Positions 1 through 6,660 of a DNA stretch of 24,469 nucleotides are shown here, in pieces. Under the pieces are notes generated by a model that saw only the letters and a list, made by a program, of their open reading frames with translations, did not search any database and was not told where the DNA came from. A program made the position numbers and the translations under genes. Positions within the stretch are counted from its first letter, which is position 1, and the number at the start of each line of letters is the position of its first letter. The DNA comes from an uncultured Bacteroidales bacterium. GTDB lineage: Bacteria > Bacteroidota > Bacteroidia > Bacteroidales > ML635J-15. The DNA lies in the NCBI GenBank assembly GCA_937899245.1, contig CALDKB010000030.1, positions 1 to 24,469 on the forward strand, given 5' to 3'.

Positions 1-55
1 TGATAAATTGCATGATAAATTGCATGATAAATTGCATGATAAATTGCATGATAAA
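1..55 (+). repeat. 12-bp in-frame tandem repeat (LHDK)
   Basis: The unit ttgcatgataaa is present four full times (8-19, 20-31, 32-43, 44-55), with a partial copy at 1-7 running off the window. The copies are identical. Because 12 is a multiple of three, gain or loss of units changes linker length by four residues without a frameshift. Confidence 0.95.
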
Positions 56-223
56 ATATTAGAATTGATGCAAGAAAATGAAAGAGTAACAATACCAGAA
101 TTGTCTAATATGTTGGGGGTGTCTGTTAGGACGATTAATAGTTATTTGAAAAAAATGCAGGAAATGAATTTGATAATCCGTGTTGGTGCTCGTAAAAATG
201 GCTATTGGAAAGTGAATGTATGA
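1..223 (+). CDS. C-terminal end of AlbA/RecG-like regulator (partial, cut by window edge)
   Basis: The reading frame is open from the window edge to the TGA at 221-223, so this is the tail of a longer protein. Visible are about 73 residues: a hydrophilic linker of repeated LHDK units, then a winged helix-turn-helix (IPELSNMLGVSVRTINSYLKKM, followed by a strand ending GYWKVNV). This layout fits Bacteroidota proteins with an N-terminal AlbA_2 (Schlafen-like) domain, a RecG-like ATPase-type C-terminal domain, a repeat-rich linker and a terminal HTH. They are usually called putative DNA-binding or transcriptional regulators; their true role is poorly known. A TTG at 8 is not a start, because the same repeat continues to its left. 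The stop overlaps by one base the ATG of a glycosyltransferase remnant at 223. A second, different member of the family lies downstream at 385-2067. The family call is inferred from the tail only. Confidence 0.6.
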   Translation, partial: DKLHDKLHDKLHDKLHDKILELMQENERVTIPELSNMLGVSVRTINSYLKKMQEMNLIIRVGARKNGYWKVNV

Positions 224-333
224 TGAAGAAACTCTTGATATTGGCATACGATTTCCCACCATACGTCTCTGTTGGTGGGCTTAGACCATATGCGTGGTAC
301 AGGTATTTGAAGGAATATGGAGTGAATTTTTAG
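223..333 (+). pseudogene. Remnant of a glycosyltransferase 5' end (copy 1)
   Basis: The ATG at 223 opens a 36-codon frame beginning MKKLLILAYDFPPY and continuing through VGGLRPYAWYRYLKEYG before a TAG at 331-333. This resembles the first strand, loop and first helix of GT4/WbuB-like glycosyltransferases of polysaccharide clusters, whose full length is usually about 400 residues. Homology stops near codon 34, and a Bacteroidota promoter for the next gene begins immediately. It is therefore a truncated relic, not a working enzyme. A second relic with a similar start lies at 2136-2195, and the two share an identical 28-bp stretch (238-265 and 2151-2178). The start overlaps the preceding stop by one base. 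Confidence 0.7.
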
Positions 334-365
334 TTTGTTTTTATACTCAAAATTTATTACTTTTG
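334..365 (+). promoter_or_regulatory. Promoter of the AlbA/RecG-like gene
   Basis: A TTTG at 334-337 and a TACTTTTG (TAnnTTTG) at 358-365 are separated by 20 bases, matching the Bacteroidota -33/-7 layout. The start codon follows 19 bases later at 385. Confidence 0.6.
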
Positions 366-384
366 CAATAGAAATGCTGGAACA

Positions 385-2067
385 ATGACTCCGTTAGAAG
401 TAGAACAAATTATCGGACAGGGAGAAAATGCGCAAGTGGAATTCAAGGAGGCTTTGAATGGGCTTCCGCAGTCTTTTTACGAGACGGCAGTCAGTTTCTC
501 GAATACAGATGGTGGCATAGTGCTTTTGGGTGTAGATGATAGTGGATGTGTCATTGGAATAGACCGTGATTTGTGTACAAAATTGCAGAAAGATATTGTG
601 TCAACTTTAAATTCAGACGATTGTGTATCTCCATCGATTTATGTTCAGCCTTTTTGTGTCAATTTGCAGGAAGGAAATGTTTTGGTTTGTCAGATTCCAG
701 CAAGTAGCCAGATACATAGGTATAAAAATGACATTTATGTCAGGGAATATGAGTCGGATATAAAAATTACAGAAAATCAGCCGAGGATAGGTGATTTGTA
801 TCTTCGTAAGAGAAATTTCTTTTCGGAATCCACAATTTATCCGTTTCTGGAAATGTCTGATTTGGATGAGAACCTTTTCGAAAAAGCTCGCACACTTATT
901 CGGGGCTACCGAAGTGACCATCCTTGGCTTTTTGTTGGTAATGAAGAGCTATTGCGCAGTTCCTCTTTGTATGTTAAGGATTTTAAAACAGGGAAGCAAG
1001 GTTTAACTTTGGCTGCTGCTCTAATTTTTGGCAAGGATACGACAATATAGTCAATTCTTCCAGCGTATAAGGTGGAGGCCATGGTCAGAATTAAAAACAA
1101 ACTTCGTTGGGATGACCGCATTATGCCTCCTTTACGGACAAATCTAATAGATACATATTTAGAACTGAAGTCTTTTATAAATAAACATTTGCCTGAAAAA
1201 TTTTATCTTGATGGCGACCAAAGGGTTGATTTGCGAGATAAAATTTTTAGAGAAGTTATTGCAAACGCTATCGTTCATAGGGAATACACAAGTGCATACG
1301 CAACTGAGATGGTGATTTATGATTCGGAAGTTATAATAACGAATCCGTGCAAACCGCTTTTTCATGGATTTATTGACTATAATAATTTTAATCCGTATCC
1401 CAAGAATCCTAATTTGCGAAAATTTTTCACGGCTTTCGGGTGGACAGAAGAGATTGGCTCTGGCGTAAGGAATACCAACCGCTATGTTCCGTTATATAGT
1501 GACGGAGCGCATCCATTGTTTGAAGAGAATGATATTTTTAAGGTTTCTGTACCATTACAACACTATACATTCAGACCATATATCGAAGACTTTTCGGAAT
1601 GGCTTAATTTGCCTGTTAATCCTGTGGTACACTTATATAAAGGAATGTCGAATTTTGAATTACCATCGAGGCTTAATGAGATTTCGTGGAATGATTTGAT
1701 TTTGGATCTGGTGCCGAGTTGGGTGGAAAAAGGTACTGAGTTCCCAGAATTGTTGTTCTCTGAAATTCAGTATCTTCCTGCTGAAAAAATAAAAAAGGTG
1801 CCGAGTTGGGACAAAAAAGGTAATGAATTGTTGCCTAAAAAAATATGGTATATTGTTGCAATTCTTTCATTGTGTTCCGCTCCGATTTCTTTCGGCCAAC
1901 TATTGCATTTCTTCCAATACAAGAAGCAAAGTTCTTTTAGGGAGAATTATTTGAATCCATTGAAGAAACTGCAATTTATTAGAATGACAAAACCAGATAC
2001 TCCTAATGCTCCTGATAACAAGTATGTAATAACTGATTTGGGAATTGCTTTTCTGTTAAATAAGTAG
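385..2067 (+). pseudogene. AlbA_2/RecG-like putative regulator, interrupted by an in-frame TAG
   Basis: Two open stretches (385-1050 and the continuation to 2067) are in the same frame, separated only by a TAG at 1048-1050. Read through, they make about 560 residues, the expected size for this family. The N-terminal part is an AlbA_2/Schlafen-like domain (QVEFKEALNG, then FSNTDGGIVLLGVDDSG near residues 19-50). The middle resembles the RecG-like C-terminal ATPase-type module (RWDDRIMPPLRTNLIDTYLE, LRDKIFREVIANAIVHREY, and GWTEEIGSGVRN). A linker with two VPSW units follows, then a terminal winged helix. Family members read IQSILPAYK around the break, so a CAG-to-TAG change is the simplest explanation. 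The product would be a 221-residue fragment unless the stop is suppressed or is a sequencing error. A promoter lies at 334-365, and a glycosyltransferase-start relic flanks each side. Confidence 0.8.
1711..1827 (+). repeat. Two diverged VPSW linker units in the regulator gene
   Basis: Bases 1711-1740 encode VPSWVEKGTE and 1798-1827 encode VPSWDKKGNE, both in the gene's frame, 87 bases apart. They lie in the linker between the RecG-like region and the terminal winged helix, the same position as the LHDK repeats of the upstream gene. Confidence 0.75.
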
Positions 2068-2135
2068 ATGATGTCACGCTTTATACTATATCTTGCTGTT
2101 TTGTATTTTAATCTTGTTTTTATAAACACTACCTT

Positions 2136-2195
2136 ATGAAACGACTCCTTATATTGGCATACGATTTCCCACCATACGATTGTCATTTTGTTTGA
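2136..2195 (+). pseudogene. Remnant of a glycosyltransferase 5' end (copy 2)
   Basis: The ATG at 2136 opens a 19-codon frame, MKRLLILAYDFPPY followed by DCHFV and a TGA at 2193-2195. Its first 14 codons correspond to the start of the relic at 223. The 28 bases at 2151-2178 are identical to 238-265, while the first 15 bases differ at five positions. After the identical block the sequence turns directly into the promoter of the epimerase gene. It looks like a second scar of a lost or exchanged glycosyltransferase gene. Confidence 0.65.
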
Positions 2196-2209
2196 ATTTT
2201 GTAATTTTG
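2180..2209 (+). promoter_or_regulatory. Promoter of the UDP-GlcNAc 2-epimerase gene
   Basis: TTG at 2180-2182 and TAATTTTG (TAnnTTTG) at 2202-2209 are spaced 19 bases apart. The leader to the ATG at 2267 would be about 50 bases. The promoter overlaps the end of the second glycosyltransferase relic. Confidence 0.5.
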
Positions 2210-2266
2210 CAAAGTCGTTTGTGTTCAAATTAATTGAATTGCAGCGAATAAAAAAAGAAATAGAAT

Positions 2267-3370
2267 ATGCATATTACTCTTATAGCCGGCGCAAGGCCTA
2301 ACTTCATAAAGATAAGTCCAATAATAAACGCAATAAAGGAAAAGCAGTCGCAAGGATGTGATATACAGTACAGTCTGGTACATACAGGCCAGCATTACGA
2401 CAAGCTGATGAGCGGACTGTTTTTCGAGGAACTGAACATTCCGGAGCCGGATGTCAACTTGGCTGCCGGTGGCGGCACCCAGGCCGAGCAGACTGGAGCA
2501 ATAATGGTTGCCTTCGAACGCTACCTTATGGATCATCCAACCGATTTGGTACTTGTTGTCGGTGATGTAACATCCACAATGGCCTGCTCGATTGTGGCAA
2601 AGAAACTATGTGTGAAATTAGCACACGTGGAAGCTGGTATCCGTTCTTTTGACTTGACAATGCCAGAGGAAATAAACAGAATGGTTACAGATTGTCTTGC
2701 CGACTATTTCTTCATAACATCGGACTTCGCTCAGGAAAACCTTCGTAAACTGGGTGTGCCTGACGAAAAGGTGTTCTATGTTGGCAATGTGATGATAGAC
2801 AGTCTACTTGCAAACCAGTCACGATTGAGACGTCCGGATTTGTTTGATGAGTTGCACTTGGAAGACAAGAAATATATTATTCTTACTTTGCACCGTCCAA
2901 ACAATGTGGACAATATCGATAACTTGCTGAATATGCTTGGCACTATTGATGCCAATGTCAACGATACAATTGTGCTTTTCCCGATACATCCGCGAACAGA
3001 GCAACGTCTTAATGGGGCTAATTATAATTTCAAGAATATAAGGTTTGTGAAGCCACTGGGTTATCTTGAGTTTATATATTCCATAAAGCATTCGTTGGCA
3101 GTGATAACCGATTCGGGGGGCATTACAGAGGAAACAACAATAATGCATATTCCTTGCATGACACTTCGCGACAATACCGAAAGAATGGAAACCTGCACAA
3201 TAGGTACAAACGAACTGATTGGTACCAATCCGCAGAACCTGATTCCTGCATTGAAAAAGTTGTTTGACGGATGCTGGAAGGAAGGTGGTATTCCAAATTT
3301 GTGGGATGGACAGACTGCAAGAAGAATTGTTGACGTTTTGCTAAAAGAACAATTGACATTGAACAATTAG
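2267..3370 (+). CDS. wecB: UDP-N-acetylglucosamine 2-epimerase (non-hydrolysing)
   Basis: This cytoplasmic enzyme interconverts UDP-GlcNAc and UDP-ManNAc, supplying ManNAc-type sugars for surface polysaccharide. At 367 residues it has the usual family length. Visible motifs, in order: GARPNFIK (residues 8-15) at the nucleotide-binding start, HTGQHYD (39-45), GDVTSTMA with Asp100, HVEAGIRS with Glu122, PEEINR (133-138), LTLHRPNNVD with His209, FPIHPRT (238-244), and TDSGGITEE (281-289). These correspond to the catalytic acids and histidine known from the E. coli and Bacillus enzymes, so activity is likely. The start is supported by the motif lying immediately behind it. It is 34 bases upstream of a glycosyltransferase on the same strand and probably co-transcribed. 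The symbol is by family; in a capsule locus the same enzyme may carry another name. Confidence 0.93.
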   Translation: MHITLIAGARPNFIKISPIINAIKEKQSQGCDIQYSLVHTGQHYDKLMSGLFFEELNIPEPDVNLAAGGGTQAEQTGAIMVAFERYLMDHPTDLVLVVGDVTSTMACSIVAKKLCVKLAHVEAGIRSFDLTMPEEINRMVTDCLADYFFITSDFAQENLRKLGVPDEKVFYVGNVMIDSLLANQSRLRRPDLFDELHLEDKKYIILTLHRPNNVDNIDNLLNMLGTIDANVNDTIVLFPIHPRTEQRLNGANYNFKNIRFVKPLGYLEFIYSIKHSLAVITDSGGITEETTIMHIPCMTLRDNTERMETCTIGTNELIGTNPQNLIPALKKLFDGCWKEGGIPNLWDGQTARRIVDVLLKEQLTLNN

Positions 3371-3404
3371 TAATTGTGCAAATGAATGCAGACCAGCGAA
3401 AATT

Positions 3405-4514
3405 ATGAAGATACTTGTAGTTACACAACATATATTCCCAATTCAGACTCCAAGATCGATTAGGAGTACGGAATTGGTAAAGGAACTGGCTAGAAGAGGG
3501 CATGAACTTACTGTATATGCTGTGCTTGGTAAATATGATTACAGCAGCTTTGAAAAGGAATATAATGTCAAGGTGCGTAACATACCTATAAGATGGGAAC
3601 TGTCGCCAACTAATAGTGATGGCATTGTGCATAGAACTTTTGTCGACAGGGTGCTTGGCCGTTTGTTGCATAGATTTGAATTTCCACTTTTTGAATTTTA
3701 CCATAGGATTCCTGATATAATAAAGAGTGAGACCCATTTTGATGCAGTGATTTCAATTGCAGTCCCACATCAAATTCATTGGGGGTGTGCTAATGCAAAG
3801 AGAAAATATCCTGACAAGTTTCCGTCAAGGTGGATTGCTGATTGTGGCGACCCATTTATGAAAAATGGTGCCACTACAGAACATTTGCCAAAGTATGAAA
3901 AGTATGAAAGGATGTTCTGCGAGGAATGTGAATACATTACTGTTCCAATAGAAAATGCAAAAGGTGCATATTATCCTGAATATCGCGATAAGATAATGGT
4001 TATCCCACAGGGATTTGACTTCGACTTGAATGCTGTAGGACAAAATGTTGTTGAAAATGAAGTGCCTAGTTTTGCTTTTGCTGGAATGTTCTATCCGGAC
4101 ATTAGGAATCCAAAGCTCTTCCTTGATTATTTGTGTGGGGTGGATAGAGATTTTCGTTTTTATGTCTATACTAGATATGATAATTTATTGGCTGAATATA
4201 GAGAAAAGTTGGGAGAAAAGCTTGTCGTTTGTAAACCGATTCCTCGCAATGAATTGATTGGGGTAATGTCTGGAATGGATTTCCTTGTTAACATTATGAA
4301 TGTAAATAGTCCAAATCAGTTGCCAAGCAAGCTTATAGATTATGGAATTGCCGGCAGACCTATATTGGATGTAAATCCGACAGCTCCAAATACGTCGCAA
4401 ATAGATAGATTTCTGGAAGGTAATTATGAAGGTTCGTTAAAGATTGAAAATCTAGAACAATATCATATATCCAATGTTGGTGAAAAATTTTTGCAATTGA
4501 TAATTGATAAATAG
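3405..4514 (+). CDS. Glycosyltransferase, GT4-like (GT-B fold)
   Basis: The protein has 369 residues. The N-terminus MKILVVTQHIFPIQTPRSIRSTELVKELARRGHELTVY is the typical first strand, loop and helix of GT4-like enzymes. The C-terminal half has PIPRNELIGVMSGMDFLVNI and PSKLIDYGIAGRPILDV, the region that normally binds the nucleotide-sugar donor. It should transfer a sugar from an activated donor onto a growing surface glycan on the cytoplasmic face of the inner membrane; donor and acceptor cannot be read from the sequence. It lies 34 bases after the epimerase gene with no promoter in between, so the two are probably one unit. Downstream it converges on an ogt-like gene 21 bases away. Confidence 0.8.
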   Translation: MKILVVTQHIFPIQTPRSIRSTELVKELARRGHELTVYAVLGKYDYSSFEKEYNVKVRNIPIRWELSPTNSDGIVHRTFVDRVLGRLLHRFEFPLFEFYHRIPDIIKSETHFDAVISIAVPHQIHWGCANAKRKYPDKFPSRWIADCGDPFMKNGATTEHLPKYEKYERMFCEECEYITVPIENAKGAYYPEYRDKIMVIPQGFDFDLNAVGQNVVENEVPSFAFAGMFYPDIRNPKLFLDYLCGVDRDFRFYVYTRYDNLLAEYREKLGEKLVVCKPIPRNELIGVMSGMDFLVNIMNVNSPNQLPSKLIDYGIAGRPILDVNPTAPNTSQIDRFLEGNYEGSLKIENLEQYHISNVGEKFLQLIIDK

Positions 4515-4535
4515 CTGTTTTCGTGTTAGTCCTGA

Positions 4536-5027
4536 CTATAGAATGTCAGATGTAATATCTGATGTGCTGAATATCCGGTTCGAGGATTCGTTCTTTAGCA
4601 GCGCTATTTTACAATCGAGGCCAGCGGAGAAACCGCCGATTTTGTTGTTGGTGGCGATGACGCGATGACAGGGAACGATAATGAGCAATGGGTTTCGGCT
4701 AATGGCTTGTCCTACCGCTTGGGCCGAACGGCAGCCGACGCGCGTTGCTACTTGTCCGTAGGTGCTGGTCTGCCCAAAATCAATATTCAGTAGTTCTGTC
4801 CAGACTTTTTTCTGAAAGTCGGTGCCATGGAATTCCAATGGGGGTGTGAAGTCTGGCTTGTGTCCACTGAAGTATATGTCAAGCCAGTGCCTTGTAGCGT
4901 CAAAAATCTCTGAATATGAGCATTGTGTCGGGACTGACTTGCCAATCGACAATTCGCAAAGCAGTCCATCGTGTGCCGACATGGTTAGTTGTCCAATGGG
5001 GGATAGGTATGTTGAATAGAGATACAT
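4536..5027 (-). CDS. ogt: Methylated-DNA--[protein]-cysteine S-methyltransferase
   Basis: This suicide DNA-repair protein removes alkyl groups from O6-alkylguanine (and O4-alkylthymine) onto its own cysteine. At 163 residues it matches stand-alone Ogt. The C-terminal domain shows FQKKVWTEL, TSTYGQVA, the DNA-binding helix SAQAVGQAISRNP, and the active-site motif IVPCHRVI with Cys120, followed by GGFSAGL. The position of the human arginine finger (ARAVG) is Gln103 here; as far as I recall, AQAVG is a common bacterial variant. The N-terminal domain is short but present. The gene is convergent with the glycosyltransferase and seems unrelated to the polysaccharide genes around it. A near-match -7 box sits only four bases before the ATG. 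Confidence 0.92.
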   Translation of the reverse strand: MYLYSTYLSPIGQLTMSAHDGLLCELSIGKSVPTQCSYSEIFDATRHWLDIYFSGHKPDFTPPLEFHGTDFQKKVWTELLNIDFGQTSTYGQVATRVGCRSAQAVGQAISRNPLLIIVPCHRVIATNNKIGGFSAGLDCKIALLKNESSNRIFSTSDITSDIL

Positions 5028-5031
5028 GGCG

Positions 5032-5039
5032 CGAAGATA
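5032..5039 (-). promoter_or_regulatory. Possible -7 box of ogt
   Basis: On the minus strand this reads TATCTTCG, seven of eight matches to TAnnTTTG. It ends four bases before the ogt start codon. I see no convincing -33 element. Confidence 0.3.
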
Positions 5040-5192
5040 GTAAATTAGTTTTAGTGGCTACGCCGTTTGAATGTTTATCTGCACATTGCCAATTTAAAAC
5101 AAGTTTGATTTATTCGTCTTGCACGAATATTATGTCGCGCTGCTTGATATAGAAGGTTGATTTTTATGTTATGAAAATAACAGTCTTGTTGT

Positions 5193-5882
5193 TTACCAAA
5201 CTCGTGTAACGCCACGTTTTATCACTTCTGGATTTTCGCCTGCAATAATTGTTTTGCTTTCTGCAAATGAATGTCTAACGCAGGTACAAGCACCTATAAT
5301 TGTGTCGTCAGGAATTGTTACGCCTTTCAGTATCGTCGTGTTGCATCCAATCCAAACTCTGTCGCCAAAAACAATCTCCCTGTCAGGGTTGACAATTCGT
5401 CCAGCTTCGTCGGCGATGTCGTGCTGGTCGGTGTCCATGATTGTGCAATTCCACGATGTGCGTACCGTATTGCCGAAGACGATTTTTTTTCGGCACAGAA
5501 GTAGTGAGTTAGGACCGAGGTTAAAATTGTCGCCAAAGACAACCGAGGCTCCTTCCTCGATGGATATCTTGCTGCCGGTACCGAATTTACAATTGCCTTC
5601 GAAGCAACAGTTTCCGCGTATCTCGAGCAATACTCGGTCGTAGCGGAAGTCCGAGTTCTGTGAGAATCCAAGTCCAAATTTTATCATTCCGGCCTTACGT
5701 TTTTCGGCTTTAATAGTTGCAGTGCCACTCAATGAGCGGATGTGAGTCTTGCGTGATACTAGAATCGGAAGTTTTATTGCTTCGGAAAACGGTAGCAGGC
5801 GAAAGTTGACATATATTGAACGTGGTATGCCTGTGATGTAGCGCAGGAATGTCACCAGTTTTATTTGCGTGCGTTGCTTCAT
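5193..5882 (-). CDS. Left-handed beta-helix acyltransferase (hexapeptide repeat)
   Basis: The 229-residue protein has a polar/aromatic N-terminal stretch and then hexapeptide repeats: CCFEGNCKFGTGSKISIEEGA near residue 92, FGDNFNLGPNS, VFGDRVWIGCNTTILKGVTIPDDTIIGA near 170-200, and ENPEVIKRG at the end. The extended loop ending MDTDQHDI carries a histidine of the kind used by sugar O-acetyltransferases of the maltose/galactoside acetyltransferase (MAT) and colanic-acid (WcaF/WcaB) group. It likely transfers an acetyl or other acyl group to a sugar of the surface polysaccharide, working as a trimer in the cytoplasm. The exact acceptor is not visible. The gene faces away from the repeat-rich intergenic stretch at 5883-6660 and has its own -7 box at 5905-5912. 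Confidence 0.8.
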   Translation of the reverse strand: MKQRTQIKLVTFLRYITGIPRSIYVNFRLLPFSEAIKLPILVSRKTHIRSLSGTATIKAEKRKAGMIKFGLGFSQNSDFRYDRVLLEIRGNCCFEGNCKFGTGSKISIEEGASVVFGDNFNLGPNSLLLCRKKIVFGNTVRTSWNCTIMDTDQHDIADEAGRIVNPDREIVFGDRVWIGCNTTILKGVTIPDDTIIGACTCVRHSFAESKTIIAGENPEVIKRGVTRVW

Positions 5883-5904
5883 TTTGATGATGAATGTAGG
5901 AATG

Positions 5905-5912
5905 CAAATATA
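5905..5912 (-). promoter_or_regulatory. -7 box upstream of the acyltransferase gene
   Basis: The minus strand reads TATATTTG, an exact TAnnTTTG, 22 bases before the start codon. No clear -33 element is seen. Confidence 0.4.
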
Positions 5913-6085
5913 AGAAAAAAGGAATTATGAATTGATGTTTTTAGTTTATGGCTCTGTGTTGTTTCCTTGCGATGCTCCCAGATCCGCTCCCTGCGGCGCG
6001 CTGAGCCTGTCGAAGTGAGCTTGTCAAAGTGTAGTCGAAGCACAACCTCCAACATAATATCCCTAGGGTTTTGTCTTGACCCCCC

Positions 6086-6150
6086 AAAAAATCCAACCCG
6101 TTTCGTCATGCTGTAACTTGGTTCAGCATCTGGGAAAGGGTGGATTTTTT
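6086..6150. repeat. Nested inverted repeat within repeat copy 1
   Basis: The outer arms aaaaaatccaaccc and gggtggatttttt are complementary apart from one missing base. Inside them TTTC/GAAA and ATGCTG/CAGCAT also pair, and AAC/GTT closes the loop. The A run on one side and T run on the other mean that RNA from either strand could form a terminator-like hairpin with a U tract. The same 65 bases recur at 6412-6476. Confidence 0.7.
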
Positions 6151-6319
6151 ATTTGTCTTTTTCGCTCAAGTCGTATGAACAACGAAATAGTTTATATGGC
6201 TTCGCTCCTTGAGCCGCTCCCAAGTTCATTCAGAAAGGAAATAAACAGGATAGATTCACAGATTTCTCGGCGTAGCCGTAGGAGGTAGAATTGTCAGGTC
6301 GTCTGATTCGTTTTGCCAG
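6086..6319. repeat. 234-bp direct repeat, copy 1
   Basis: It is identical to 6412-6645 except at one position (C at 6300, T at 6626), with an offset of 326 bases. It begins at a run of A before tccaaccc and ends at ttttgccag; outside these limits the two copies diverge at once. Confidence 0.95.
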
Positions 6320-6332
6320 GTTACTGTTCGTC

Positions 6333-6373
6333 GTAGGCTCTGCCATGCTGAGCAGAGTCGAAGTACAGCCTAC
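6333..6373. repeat. REP-like hairpin between the two direct repeats
   Basis: GTAGGCT (6333-6339) pairs with AGCCTAC (6367-6373), and inside it TCTGC pairs with GCAGA around the CATGCTGA core. It also carries GTCGAAG (6357-6363), a word seen repeatedly at 6009-6040. Confidence 0.55.
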
Positions 6374-6411
6374 ACCGCAGTATCCCAAAGGCTCCAACCT
6401 TGAAAAAAACA

Positions 6412-6476
6412 AAAAAATCCAACCCGTTTCGTCATGCTGTAACTTGGTTCAGCATCTGGGAAAGGGTGGATTTTTT
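6412..6476 (-). terminator. Probable terminator hairpin of the purB-ABC-DUF192 operon (repeat-borne)
   Basis: This is the second copy of the nested inverted repeat. Read on the minus strand it is a long stem followed by a run of U (the A run at 6411-6417). It lies about 185 bases after the DUF192 stop and is the first strong hairpin met by transcripts of that operon. Confidence 0.4.
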
Positions 6477-6645
6477 ATTTGTCTTTTTCGCTCAAGTCGT
6501 ATGAACAACGAAATAGTTTATATGGCTTCGCTCCTTGAGCCGCTCCCAAGTTCATTCAGAAAGGAAATAAACAGGATAGATTCACAGATTTCTCGGCGTA
6601 GCCGTAGGAGGTAGAATTGTCAGGTTGTCTGATTCGTTTTGCCAG
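6412..6645. repeat. 234-bp direct repeat, copy 2
   Basis: This is the second copy of 6086-6319, with one mismatch. The 92-base spacer between copies (6320-6411) is unrelated to the repeat and holds its own hairpin. This copy ends 15 bases before the stop codon of the DUF192 gene, so it covers most of the 3' untranslated region of the purB operon. Confidence 0.95.
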
Positions 6646-6660
6646 ATTCGGTTGTGCAAA

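Larger units (their letters stand above)
5883..6660. other. Gene-free, repeat-rich intergenic region
   Basis: No convincing gene lies in these 778 bases between the acyltransferase and the DUF192 gene. The stretch holds two 234-bp direct repeats (6086-6319 and 6412-6645), a nested inverted repeat at the start of each copy, a separate hairpin at 6333-6373, and several copies of the word GTCGAAG or a close variant (6009-6015, 6023-6029, 6034-6040, 6357-6363). Such words and hairpins resemble dispersed REP-like intergenic repeats of Bacteroidota genomes. Short frames across the repeats encode identical arginine-rich tails only because the DNA is duplicated. Confidence 0.75.

Noticed and set aside
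1..55. A CRISPR array or origin iteron
   Set aside because: The repeat unit is only 12 bp with no spacers and is in frame with a protein linker, so a coding tandem repeat explains it.
1048..1050. Programmed amber decoding, such as pyrrolysine
   Set aside because: Pyrrolysine use is not expected in this phylum. No suppressor tRNA is visible in the window, and a glutamine-to-stop change fits the family alignment as I recall it.
5254..5643. A 129-codon plus-strand frame within the acyltransferase gene
   Set aside because: It is antisense to clear hexapeptide repeats and has no recognisable domain.
6076..6614. Two short plus-strand frames (6076-6288 and 6291-6614) encoding the same arginine-ended peptide
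   Set aside because: The protein identity only reflects the 234-bp DNA repeat. The frames cross hairpins, have no family resemblance, and start at different points outside the repeat.
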